A stretch of DNA of 64,000 bases from contig NZ_CP053348.1 of NCBI RefSeq assembly GCF_013394595.1, forward strand, positions 1,700,001-1,764,000. The letters are read 5' to 3'. The stretch comes from Winogradskyella forsetii (GTDB lineage Bacteria > Bacteroidota > Bacteroidia > Flavobacteriales > Flavobacteriaceae). Below, one piece after another: positions 44,269-53,343 of the stretch; position 1 is the stretch's first letter, and each line of letters opens with the position of its first letter. The notes under the pieces are model-generated. The model did no database searches, was not told the DNA's origin, and saw only the letters and a program-made list of their open reading frames with translations. A program made the translations under genes and the position numbers.

Positions 44269-47200
44269 TTAATTTGTTGCCACGTAGATAGGACCTGTAA
44301 ACGGTTTTAATCCACTATTTTTCACATTAATAATATAAAAATAGGTGCCAGTTGGAACTTTTCCTGAACTTCCTATAGAAGAACTATGAGCCTCGCCATT
44401 CCAATCGTTTTGGTAATTGTTAGACTTATATATCTCTGCTCCCCAACGATTGAATATTTGTAATTCAATCTCAAAGCCACATTCCTCAATAGATTGTACC
44501 GTAAAATAATCATTGACGTTATCACCATTTGCGGTTACTGTTTTGGAAATTTGAATATTATCGGCTGAGCTACATGGTAACACCAAACAGTCATCATCAA
44601 TTGTCACATTAACTTCAACTTCTTTTGGACAAGGCCCTTCAGTAATAGAATATAAGAATGTATAGATACCAACTTCAGCCGTTGATGGATCAAAGAAACT
44701 ACCATCTAAGGTTGTATCTCCATCTAAAACGCTCCAAGTTCCGTCCATGCTAAAGTCACCAGATAGTAAGTCGAATAAATCGAATTCAATATCAAGGACA
44801 CAACGGAAACCTTCTTCTGCATTTATAACATTGCTTATTTCAACAGTAATATTTTGAGTAAATACAGCTGCATTACCACAGTCATCTTCTACTTCCCAAG
44901 TTCTAGTAATGGTATAAGCTTCAAAATCATTTATTTGGGTCGACTCTTCATTGTAAGTTACGGTAATATCATTAGAACAAGAATCTTCAAATACTAAACT
45001 TGGTTTTTCAGGAATACCATCACAAGCAACCGTTATATTGTCATCTAAAGAAGATACAAGGGCTGGTGCTGTTGTATCTTGAACAGTTATAAATTGTGTA
45101 TGTTCGGATACATTCCCACAACTGTCAGTTGCTTTCCATGTGCGTTCAATTATATAATCACCTAAACATAGTCCATTTGTAATCTCTTCTTCAAAACTGA
45201 CCTCTGCTGCACTACAATTATCATTTGCAGTTAAGGTTTCTGCTGTTGGAACGGAATCACATTCGGCATCAATATCTGATGGTAATGTTTCATTAAATGC
45301 TGGTGCAGTAGTATCTTCAACTGTTATAGTTTGAACAAATGTGGTGTTATTATCACAGTCATCAGTTAACGACCACGTTCTTGTTATTATTGAACTACCA
45401 GGACAATCACCTTCGACAATGCTATCCGTATAAATAGCTTCAAGATCCGTTGTGCAATTATCGGCTTCATCAGTTACATCTCCAGTTAAAGTTACATCTG
45501 AAATATCCACGTCACATTCAATAGTAATGTCCGCAGGAACAGAGAATGTAGGCTCTGTTGTATCCTGAACTGTTATGGTTTGAACCGATGTCGTGGTATT
45601 ATCACAATCGTCAGTTAACGACCAAGTTCTTGTTATTATAGAACTACCAGGACAATCGCCTTCAACAATGCTATCCGTATAAATAGCTTCAAGATCCGTT
45701 GCGCAATTATCAGCTTCATCAGTTACATCGCCAGTTAATGTTACATCTGAAACATCCACATCGCATTCAACAGTAAGGTCAGCAGGAACAGAGAATGTAG
45801 GCGCTGTTGTATCTTGAACCGTTATAGTTTGAACCGATGTCGTGGTGTTATCACAATCGTCAGTTAGTGACCAAGTTCTTGTAATTATAGAAGCGCTTGG
45901 ACAATCACCATCCGCAACGCTATCTGTAAATATAGCTTCAAGATTAGTTGAACAATTATCCGCTTCATCCGTTACATCACCAGTAATGGTTAAATCTGTA
46001 GCATCTTGGTCACATTCAATAGTGATGTCAACAGGAACAGAGAATGTTGGAGGTGTTGTATCTTGAACCGTTATGGTTTGAACTAGAGTAGTGGTGTTAT
46101 CACAATCGTCAGTCAATGACCAAGTTCTTGTAATAATAGAAGCACTTGGGCAATCGCCATCTGCAATGGCATCTGTAAATATAGCTTCAAGATTAGTTGC
46201 ACAATTATCCGCTTCATCCGTTACATCACCAGTAATGGTTAAATCCGCAGCATCTTGGTCACATTCAACAGTAATATCAGTAGGAACAGAGAACGTAGGC
46301 GCTGTTGTATCTTGAACCGTTATGGTTTGATCTTCAGATACTGAATTACCGCAGGCGTCAATTGCCGTCCATGTTCTTGTGATCGTTTTTGTGTTTCCAC
46401 AGGCAGCCACTTCAGAATCTGTAAAAGAAACGTCTGGAGTTGCACAATCATCGGTAGCCGTAGCCAATCCTGTATTTGTTGGGTCGGTAGCCTCATCACA
46501 TTCAATACTGATATCCGCAGGAATTGTTAATGCTGGTGCCACGGTATCTATTATAGAATAGCTTGCAGAAATTGTAGCGGTATTTCCACAATCATCAGTC
46601 GCTGTAAATGTTACTGAAATAGCTCCATTGTCGCAATCAATATCCGTGTTAGAACCATAATCGTTGGTCCAAGTGATCGCTCCACAGTTGTCGGTTGCTG
46701 TTGCTCCCGCATTATTTGCTAACCAATCCTCAAGGGTTCCGTCAGGTGTAATTCCACATTCGATATCAATATTTTCTAAAGTTGAATCATCAATAGTTGG
46801 AGCCGTCGTATCTTGAATTGTTATCGTTTGGACAAACGTTGTGTTATTGTCACAATCGTCAGTCAATGACCAAGTTCTTGCAATGATTAAAGCACTTGGG
46901 CAATTGCCTTCGACAACGCTATCCGTAAAAATAGCATTTAGTCCAGAAGCACAGTTATCGGATTCGTCGGTGACATCGCCAGTCAGCGTTAAATCGGTCG
47001 CATCTTCATCACATTCAATTGTGATATTTGCAGGGACTGAAAATGTTGGTGGAGTTGTATCTTGAACCGTTATGGTTTGAACTAGAGTAGTGGTGTTATC
47101 ACAATCGTCAGTCAATGACCAAGTTCTTGTAATAATAGAAGCACTTGGGCAATCGCCATCTGCAATGGCATCTGTAAATATAGCTTCAAGATTAGTTGCA

Positions 47201-50200
47201 CAATTATCCGCTTCATCCGTTACATCACCAGTAATGGTTAAATCAGTCACATCGACATCACATTCAATAGTTAAATTAGCTGGTACAGTAAATGTAGGTG
47301 CCGTTGTATCTTGAATGGTTATAGTTTGATCTTCAGACACTGAATTACCACAGGCATCAATTGCCGTCCAAGTTCTTGTAATCGTTTTTGTGTTTCCACA
47401 GGCAGCCACTTCAGAATCTGTAAAAGAAACGTCTGGAGTTGCACAATCATCGGTAGCCGAAGCCAATCCGGTATTTGTTGGGTCTGTAGCCTCATCACAT
47501 TCAATAGTGACATCTGCAGGAATTGTTAGAGCTGGTGCCACGGTGTCTATAATAGAATAGCTTGCAGAAACTGTAGCCGTATTTCCACAATCATCAGTCG
47601 CGGTAAATGTTACTGAAATAGCTCCATTGTCGCAATCAATATCCGTGTCAGAACCATAATCGTTGGTCCAAGTGATCGCTCCACAATTGTCAGTTGCTGT
47701 TGCTCCTGCATTATTTGCTAACCAATCCTCAAGGGTTCCGTCAGGTGTAATTCCACATTCGATATCAATATTCTCTAAAGTAGAATCATCAATAGTTGGA
47801 GCCGTTGTATCTTGAATTGTTATCGTTTGAACAAACGTTGTGTTATTGTCACAATCGTCAGTCAATGACCAAGTTCTTGCAATTATTAAAGCACTTGGGC
47901 AATTGCCTTCAACAACGCTATCCGTAAAAATAGCATTAAGTCCAGAAGCACAGTTATCGGATTCGTCGGTGACATCGCCAGTCAACGTTAAGTCTGTAAC
48001 ATCTTCATCACATTCAATTGTAATATTTGCCGGGACTGAAAATGTTGGAGGTGTTGTATCTTGAACCGTTATGGTTTGAACTAGAGTAGTGGTATTATCA
48101 CAATCGTCAGTCAATGACCAAGTTCTTGTAATTATAGAAGCACTTGGGCAATCGCCATCTGCAACGGCATCTGTAAATATTGCTTCAAGATTGGTTGCAC
48201 AATTATCCGCTTCATCCGTTACATCACCAGTAATGGTTAAATCAGTCACATCGACATCACATTCAATAGTTAAATTAGCTGGTACAGTAAATGTAGGTGC
48301 CGTTGTATCTTGAATGGTTATAGTTTGATCTTCAGACACTGAATTACCACAGGCATCAATTGCTGTCCAAGTCCTTGTGATTGTTTTTGTGTTTCCACAG
48401 GCAGCCACTTCAGAATCTGTAAAAGAAACGTCTGGTGTTGCACAATCATCGGTAGCCGTAGCCAATCCTGTATTTGTTGGGTCTGTAGCCTCATCACATT
48501 CAATAGTGACATCTGCAGGTACCGTAATCGTTGGATTGCTGGTATCTTCAACTGTAATAATTTGAGTGGCAGTTGCTGTATTATTACAATTATCAGTTAT
48601 TGTAAATGTTCTAGATACTATTGTAGGACAGTTATCTGTTGAGATAATACTATCCATGTAAGTAATGCTAAATATATTATAATCATCAGAAGCATTATAA
48701 TCTGCATTTGATACAAACGTTGCTTTTACGTCACTTGATTGTGAAGCACTATATGGAAAAACAGCATTTGTAGAAGAAATATTAGAAGCATCACAGCCCT
48801 CTATATTTAATGTTGGAGGTACTGCAATCTCAGGATCTTCATTGTCATCAATGCCAATAGTTGTATTCAAAGTTATATTATAAGTACAGCCGTTAAAGTC
48901 TGTAATTAAAACCGTATATGTATTGGCAGCTAAATTTTCAAATTGGCCAGAAGATTGAGTTGTAGTTCCATTGTCAATGGAGAAAGTATACGGTGGAGTT
49001 CCGCCTATAGCTTCCGCTACAAGACTACCTGTATTTTCTGTATCACATCCTACATTTGTAATTTCAGTAATAGTACCAGAAAGCGCAGATGTTGGTTCAG
49101 AAATTGTTACTGTTTCTGTTACAGCATCACAAACAGAATCATCCAAAGTGACGCTAACCGTATAATCACCAGCAAGAACATTAGTAATTGAACTCGAAGT
49201 TACACCAGAATCGGTTTGACCATTAGACCATGTAAAGGTAAACGTAGCTGTTGGATCGATAGCAGAACTCGCAAATACAGTGGAGGCACCAGTCGCCTCA
49301 CCAAAACATAAAACGTTAGTTGTAGTTCCGGTCGTTAACGCAATGTCACAATCATCAGTACATGTGATTTCAATACTTTCAACAGCTTTACAACCATTGC
49401 CATCTGTTACAACAACTGAGTGAATACCAACAGGTAAATCACTAGCCGTAGCTGTAGTTTGGTTATTCGCAGAGGCAGACCATTCATAATTATAAGGCAA
49501 TGTTCCACCAAACGCCGTAGCCGTAGCCGTTCCATCAGTACAACCTTTTATAGATGTGGCGTTTACTTTAGTAATGCTAAGATCTAAAGCCTCATTGGGT
49601 TGAGAGATTGTGATTGATTGCACCACAGGGTCACAAAAAGATCCGTCTAAAGTAACACTTACAGTGTAATTACCAGCAACAACATCAGAAATTGAACTTG
49701 ATGTTACACCAGAATCGGTTTGGCTATTAGACCACGAAAAGGTAAAAGTAGCCGTTGGATTTAAGGCCGAGCTTGCCGATACAGAAGTTGATCCTGTAGC
49801 ACTACCAAAACACAGCACATTAGTAGTTGTACCAACAGTTAGGGCAGTATCACAATCATCAGTACATGCGATTTCTATAGTCTGGTTAATTGTACAATCA
49901 TTGGCATCAGTAACAATGACTGAATGATTTCCAGCAGGTAAATCCGTTGCCGAAGCACCTGTTTGATTATTAGCGGAAGCCGACCATTGATAAGTATAAG
50001 GAGCAGTTCCACCCGAAACATTGGCTGTAGCTTCACCATTGGAACAACCTTGAGCGGTCGTAGCGTCTACTTTAGTAATAGTTAAATCTAAAGCATTAGT
50101 CGGTTCATTTATAACAGTATTTATTGAGGTCGTACAATTATTAGCATCTGTAATAGTTACGGAATAAGTGCCAGCGGAGATGTTTGTTAAATTCTGACTT

Positions 50201-52416
50201 GTTGCTGAGTTACTCCATAAGAACGTGTATGGTTGAACACCACCAGTAACATTAATCGAAATTTCTCCGGTTGCTTCTCCGTAGCAATTGATATCTGTTG
50301 TTGAATTCACAGTAGCCGAAATAACAGGGTGATTTACGGTTATAGTCTGCGTATGTTCAGTACTATTCCCACAATCATCTTCAGTTATCCAATTTCTTAA
50401 AATAGTATGTGAATTGTCACAATAACTTCCATTCTCTGTTTCTGTAAATGCCACAACAATATTATCATCACAATTATCAGTAGCTGTTAATACAGCAGCA
50501 ATTGGAATTGTATCTGCAGTAACCGTAATATCTGATGGTAAGCTTTCATTAAAGACAGGGCTAGTTGTATCTACAACAGTTATAGTTTGATTTGCAGAAG
50601 TGGCATGACCGCAAGTATCAGTTGCTGTCCAAGTTCTTACAATTGTTTTCGTATCTCCACATGCACCTGGTGTTTCAGCATCAGATTGAGTTATTCTAAC
50701 CGACCCACAAGAATTACTTGTAGCTACACCAGTATTAGCACTTGATTCATCATCTCCACATTCAATAATTATATCATTGGGAATACTAAGAGAAGGCGCG
50801 TTTGTATTTTCTATTGTAATGTCTAATGTTGCCTCAGCAGAATTATTACAAATATCAGTAACCGTAAATGTCCTGGAAACGGACATAAGGCAATCGCTAG
50901 TTGATGTGATCTCATCAATATAGGTGATGCTTTGAATATCAAAATCGTTATTTGCATTGTAATTTGAATTAGTAGCAAATACAGATTGCACATCTTCAGA
51001 TTGTGCACTGCTGTATGGGAATATACTATTTGAGCTTGTAATGTCATTAGCATCACAACCCTCTATGGTTAACTCAGATGGTACTGTAATACCTAGATTT
51101 ATATCTATGACAACAGGGTTATTCAAATAATCACTTGTACAATCCGTATATGCACTTCTAACCACCAGCGTATACGAACCTTCGGATACATCAATAAATT
51201 CAGGTGATGCTTGAAATGTAGCAGCATTATCTATAGAGTATTCATATTCGGGACCTAAAGGACTATCAACAGAAATCGTATAAGCATCTTCAGTAGATCC
51301 GCATAAAAGATTAAAGGATGGATTCGGTGGCAAGTTCACAAAATTCATGGTTACTGTAGCGGTATCGCACACCAAGGCGTTGGGTGCAGGTAAACATACT
51401 CGATAATCAAAAGTCACTTCGCCTGTAAAATTATCAACAGGTATATAGCTATAGGTTCCGTCTTGGTTAAATTCGAAAAACTGTCCTGATGGCGTAGGAC
51501 CAGAAATTAGCGCATACGTGGAGTTATCAGGGACATTATTAAATTCATTTAAGTCACCGTTAAATTCAGAATCAATACATTTTAAACCCATTTGGTCTAC
51601 TGCATACTTCTGTAATAAAAAGAATTTACCATCTCCATGATCTCTTGTAGCACCTGTAAATTCTATTTTCGTTATTTTTGAATCAATTGGAGCTATATCA
51701 CTTAAATAAAATAATCCAATACCAATGGTTTGTCCATTGTTATTACAACGCCCAGATCTCCAATAGTCAGAACCGTTCACAGGCGGTCCGAAAGCACAAT
51801 TTCTGTAATCTCCACTGTTCCTTACAAATGTTCCGCCTAATTTTTGTTCTATGCCACCCATTGCCGGAATTCCCCATATTTCTATGTAAAAACAGTTATT
51901 ACCACCTCTCTCTGTAACAGCGAGTATGCCATCTTCATTGGATGGAATTGCCGGATTATAAAAGATGGTCTGTTTCTGGGCATCTGTAGATGCTACAGCC
52001 GTAAAGTCTTCACAGATATTTCTTCCATTAGTATCAGCTGTGAAATAGTGATTTAGATTGGTGTCTTGAAAAGCACTTATGGCATTAGAATTCCAATTAG
52101 GCGAATTACTGTTACCACCTGCTGTAGAGCCATTTTCTGAAATTCTATTAGTTGAATGACCATCTGGCCCTAATCTTGTCATTTCATAACTTGTAGGTAC
52201 CACAAAAGTATTATAAATCAATCCGCCAATAGTTACGGATTGAATAGTTGCTGGATCATTAAGATTAGCTTGTGTATCAGACCATTGAAAAGTAACACCT
52301 GTTTGGATGGAAGGTGCTTGCTGAGCATCGCTTAGATTTGGTAAAATAGCAAATAGAGCTACAGCAATAGCTCTCGTTATACTTGCCACAGAAATACAAT
52401 TGTATTTGTTTTTCAT
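44269..52416 (-). CDS. 2715-residue SprB-like adhesin with HYR-like superrepeats
   Basis: A giant exported adhesin. Signal peptide about 1-32 (VALFAILPNLSDA). A unique N-terminal domain (to about 350) is followed by beta-sandwich modules. SprB repeats lie at about 700-1180 (INCYGEATGEISINVTGGVQPYTF and relatives). A long array of HYR-like modules of about 83 residues runs from about 1200 to 2450, each ending QTITVQDTTAPTFSVP and carrying IECD and DNC motifs. The final 100 residues (TVTANGDNVNDYFTVQ ... FNRWGAEIYKS ... GTYFYIINVK) are a type B sorting domain. The many acidic Asp/Asn pairs suggest calcium-stiffened modules. It heads the cassette with the PorP/SprF and PorE-like genes. Confidence 0.93.
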   Translation of the reverse strand: MKNKYNCISVASITRAIAVALFAILPNLSDAQQAPSIQTGVTFQWSDTQANLNDPATIQSVTIGGLIYNTFVVPTSYEMTRLGPDGHSTNRISENGSTAGGNSNSPNWNSNAISAFQDTNLNHYFTADTNGRNICEDFTAVASTDAQKQTIFYNPAIPSNEDGILAVTERGGNNCFYIEIWGIPAMGGIEQKLGGTFVRNSGDYRNCAFGPPVNGSDYWRSGRCNNNGQTIGIGLFYLSDIAPIDSKITKIEFTGATRDHGDGKFFLLQKYAVDQMGLKCIDSEFNGDLNEFNNVPDNSTYALISGPTPSGQFFEFNQDGTYSYIPVDNFTGEVTFDYRVCLPAPNALVCDTATVTMNFVNLPPNPSFNLLCGSTEDAYTISVDSPLGPEYEYSIDNAATFQASPEFIDVSEGSYTLVVRSAYTDCTSDYLNNPVVIDINLGITVPSELTIEGCDANDITSSNSIFPYSSAQSEDVQSVFATNSNYNANNDFDIQSITYIDEITSTSDCLMSVSRTFTVTDICNNSAEATLDITIENTNAPSLSIPNDIIIECGDDESSANTGVATSNSCGSVRITQSDAETPGACGDTKTIVRTWTATDTCGHATSANQTITVVDTTSPVFNESLPSDITVTADTIPIAAVLTATDNCDDNIVVAFTETENGSYCDNSHTILRNWITEDDCGNSTEHTQTITVNHPVISATVNSTTDINCYGEATGEISINVTGGVQPYTFLWSNSATSQNLTNISAGTYSVTITDANNCTTSINTVINEPTNALDLTITKVDATTAQGCSNGEATANVSGGTAPYTYQWSASANNQTGASATDLPAGNHSVIVTDANDCTINQTIEIACTDDCDTALTVGTTTNVLCFGSATGSTSVSASSALNPTATFTFSWSNSQTDSGVTSSSISDVVAGNYTVSVTLDGSFCDPVVQSITISQPNEALDLSITKVNATSIKGCTDGTATATAFGGTLPYNYEWSASANNQTTATASDLPVGIHSVVVTDGNGCKAVESIEITCTDDCDIALTTGTTTNVLCFGEATGASTVFASSAIDPTATFTFTWSNGQTDSGVTSSSITNVLAGDYTVSVTLDDSVCDAVTETVTISEPTSALSGTITEITNVGCDTENTGSLVAEAIGGTPPYTFSIDNGTTTQSSGQFENLAANTYTVLITDFNGCTYNITLNTTIGIDDNEDPEIAVPPTLNIEGCDASNISSTNAVFPYSASQSSDVKATFVSNADYNASDDYNIFSITYMDSIISTDNCPTIVSRTFTITDNCNNTATATQIITVEDTSNPTITVPADVTIECDEATDPTNTGLATATDDCATPDVSFTDSEVAACGNTKTITRTWTAIDACGNSVSEDQTITIQDTTAPTFTVPANLTIECDVDVTDLTITGDVTDEADNCATNLEAIFTDAVADGDCPSASIITRTWSLTDDCDNTTTLVQTITVQDTTPPTFSVPANITIECDEDVTDLTLTGDVTDESDNCASGLNAIFTDSVVEGNCPSALIIARTWSLTDDCDNNTTFVQTITIQDTTAPTIDDSTLENIDIECGITPDGTLEDWLANNAGATATDNCGAITWTNDYGSDTDIDCDNGAISVTFTATDDCGNTATVSASYSIIDTVAPALTIPADVTIECDEATDPTNTGLASATDDCATPDVSFTDSEVAACGNTKTITRTWTAIDACGNSVSEDQTITIQDTTAPTFTVPANLTIECDVDVTDLTITGDVTDEADNCATNLEAIFTDAIADGDCPSASIITRTWSLTDDCDNTTTLVQTITVQDTTPPTFSVPANITIECDEDATDLTLTGDVTDESDNCASGLNAIFTDSVVEGNCPSALIIARTWSLTDDCDNNTTFVQTITIQDTTAPTIDDSTLENIDIECGITPDGTLEDWLANNAGATATDNCGAITWTNDYGSNTDIDCDNGAISVTFTATDDCGNTATISASYSIIDTVAPALTIPADISIECDEATDPTNTGLATATDDCATPDVSFTDSEVAACGNTKTITRTWTAIDACGNSVSEDQTITVQDTTAPTFSVPTDITVECDQDAADLTITGDVTDEADNCATNLEAIFTDAIADGDCPSASIITRTWSLTDDCDNTTTLVQTITVQDTTPPTFSVPVDITIECDQDATDLTITGDVTDEADNCSTNLEAIFTDSVADGDCPSASIITRTWSLTDDCDNTTTSVQTITVQDTTAPTFSVPADLTVECDVDVSDVTLTGDVTDEADNCATDLEAIYTDSIVEGDCPGSSIITRTWSLTDDCDNTTTSVQTITVQDTTEPTFSVPADITIECDVDISDVTLTGDVTDEADNCTTDLEAIYTDSIVEGDCPGSSIITRTWSLTDDCDNNTTFVQTITVEDTTAPAFNETLPSDIDAECDSVPTAETLTANDNCSAAEVSFEEEITNGLCLGDYIIERTWKATDSCGNVSEHTQFITVQDTTAPALVSSLDDNITVACDGIPEKPSLVFEDSCSNDITVTYNEESTQINDFEAYTITRTWEVEDDCGNAAVFTQNITVEISNVINAEEGFRCVLDIEFDLFDLLSGDFSMDGTWSVLDGDTTLDGSFFDPSTAEVGIYTFLYSITEGPCPKEVEVNVTIDDDCLVLPCSSADNIQISKTVTANGDNVNDYFTVQSIEECGFEIELQIFNRWGAEIYKSNNYQNDWNGEAHSSSIGSSGKVPTGTYFYIINVKNSGLKPFTGPIYVATN
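46091..48520 (-). repeat. 999-base coding superrepeat inside the giant adhesin
   Basis: In the reading direction, a unit of exactly 999 bases (333 residues) starts near 48520 with IECDEATDPTNTG, repeats near 47520, and a partial third copy runs from near 46520 to about 46091. Segments 48089-48313, 47090-47314 and 46091-46315 line up at 999-base steps. By eye the first two copies differ at only a few percent of positions. Inside each unit are modules with 249-base (83-residue) spacing. This points to recent unequal recombination or gene conversion. Confidence 0.9.
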
Positions 52417-52689
52417 ATAGTATTTAATAACTTATAATGTCAACGATGTTGGTTATATCTACATATAGCTCTTAGCCTAAAGACTAGTGCTTATCTAAAA
52501 TTATTTTAGATACTAACAACATTGTTATTTGTCTTTTGTAAAAAAATAGAGGGAAGTACTGTTAACGTAAATGGATAATAGAATGGATTAATTTATTTTT
52601 GATTTGGGGTCATTTACATTAATTTTACACAACAAAATAACTTATAACTAAAATGATAATCAAACATTCGAGTTAAAGCGGCAATTTAA

Positions 52690-52744
52690 TCGTTAAAACG
52701 GAAATATGCAACCTTTTGTCGAAAAAAAATGCGTTTAATCGATG
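52690..52744. promoter_or_regulatory. Repeated TCG(A) motifs in the adhesin/sixA divergent gap
   Basis: In the 441-base gap 52417-52857, TTTAATCG (52685-52692), TTTTGTCGA (52714-52722) and TGCGTTTAATCGATG (52730-52744) form a loose series. The last agrees with TGCATTTCGTCGATG (33662-33676) at 12 of 15 positions. They could serve either the giant adhesin or sixA. Nothing else is recognised in this gap, and no exact TAnnTTTG box is seen for either gene. Confidence 0.35.
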
Positions 52745-52857
52745 TTTAATTAATGATTTGAAAGGAATTTTTACAAATAAAATTATGATTATATGGGTGT
52801 TCCATGTATAGAATGAACACAATCGATTTATGAATTTTGAAAACAACAAATGAATTT

Positions 52858-53343
52858 ATGAAAACACTTATTCTAATGAGACATGGTAAATCGTCCTGGA
52901 GGCATAACGTCTCGGACCGAGAAAGACCTTTAAAAAGTAGAGGTAAAAATGACGCTAAATTAGTTGCTAATCAGTTTGTTAAACATAACGACTCTCCTAA
53001 AGTTATCTTTTCTAGTCCGGCAAATAGAGCACTTAGTACGTGTAAAATCTTTACTAAAGCCTTAAAAATCCCCGAAACCGAGATTAAGGTCATTGAAGAT
53101 TTATATGATTTTAGTGGGGAAAGTGTGATCGATTTTATTAAAAGTTTACCAAATAGTTTAAATGAGGTTATGATTTTTGGACACAATCATGCTTTCACAT
53201 CAATTTCTAATATATTTGGGGACAATTTTATAGATAATCTTCCAACAAGTGGTCTGGTTAAGATCAATTTTGAGATTGATAATTGGAAAGATCTCAAACA
53301 AGGAACAACGGAATTTATAATTATTCCAAAGGAATTAAAATAA
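52858..53343 (+). CDS. sixA: SixA-like phosphohistidine phosphatase
   Basis: A 161-residue histidine-phosphatase-superfamily protein. The catalytic RHG motif is at Arg8-His9-Gly10 (LILMRHGKSSW), followed by RERPLKSRGKNDAKLVAN and the second His region MIFGHNHAFTSI. This short single-domain form matches SixA, which removes phosphate from phosphohistidine in signalling proteins. I start at the ATG 52858; the frame extends to a TTG seven codons upstream. The stop overlaps the ppk1 start (TAATG at 53341-53345), so the two are translationally coupled. PPK1 works through a phosphohistidine, which makes the pairing suggestive. Confidence 0.88.
   Translation: MKTLILMRHGKSSWRHNVSDRERPLKSRGKNDAKLVANQFVKHNDSPKVIFSSPANRALSTCKIFTKALKIPETEIKVIEDLYDFSGESVIDFIKSLPNSLNEVMIFGHNHAFTSISNIFGDNFIDNLPTSGLVKINFEIDNWKDLKQGTTEFIIIPKELK

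Noticed and set aside
45842-48313. Series of plus-strand open frames of about 74 codons at 249- and 999-base steps
   Set aside because: They are antisense shadows produced by the repeated adhesin modules; the minus-strand frame is continuous and has signal and sorting domains.
53283-53342. Upstream start for ppk1 inside sixA
   Set aside because: The extra 20 residues are out-of-frame sixA sequence; the ATG at 53343 overlapping the sixA stop gives the normal PPK1 start.
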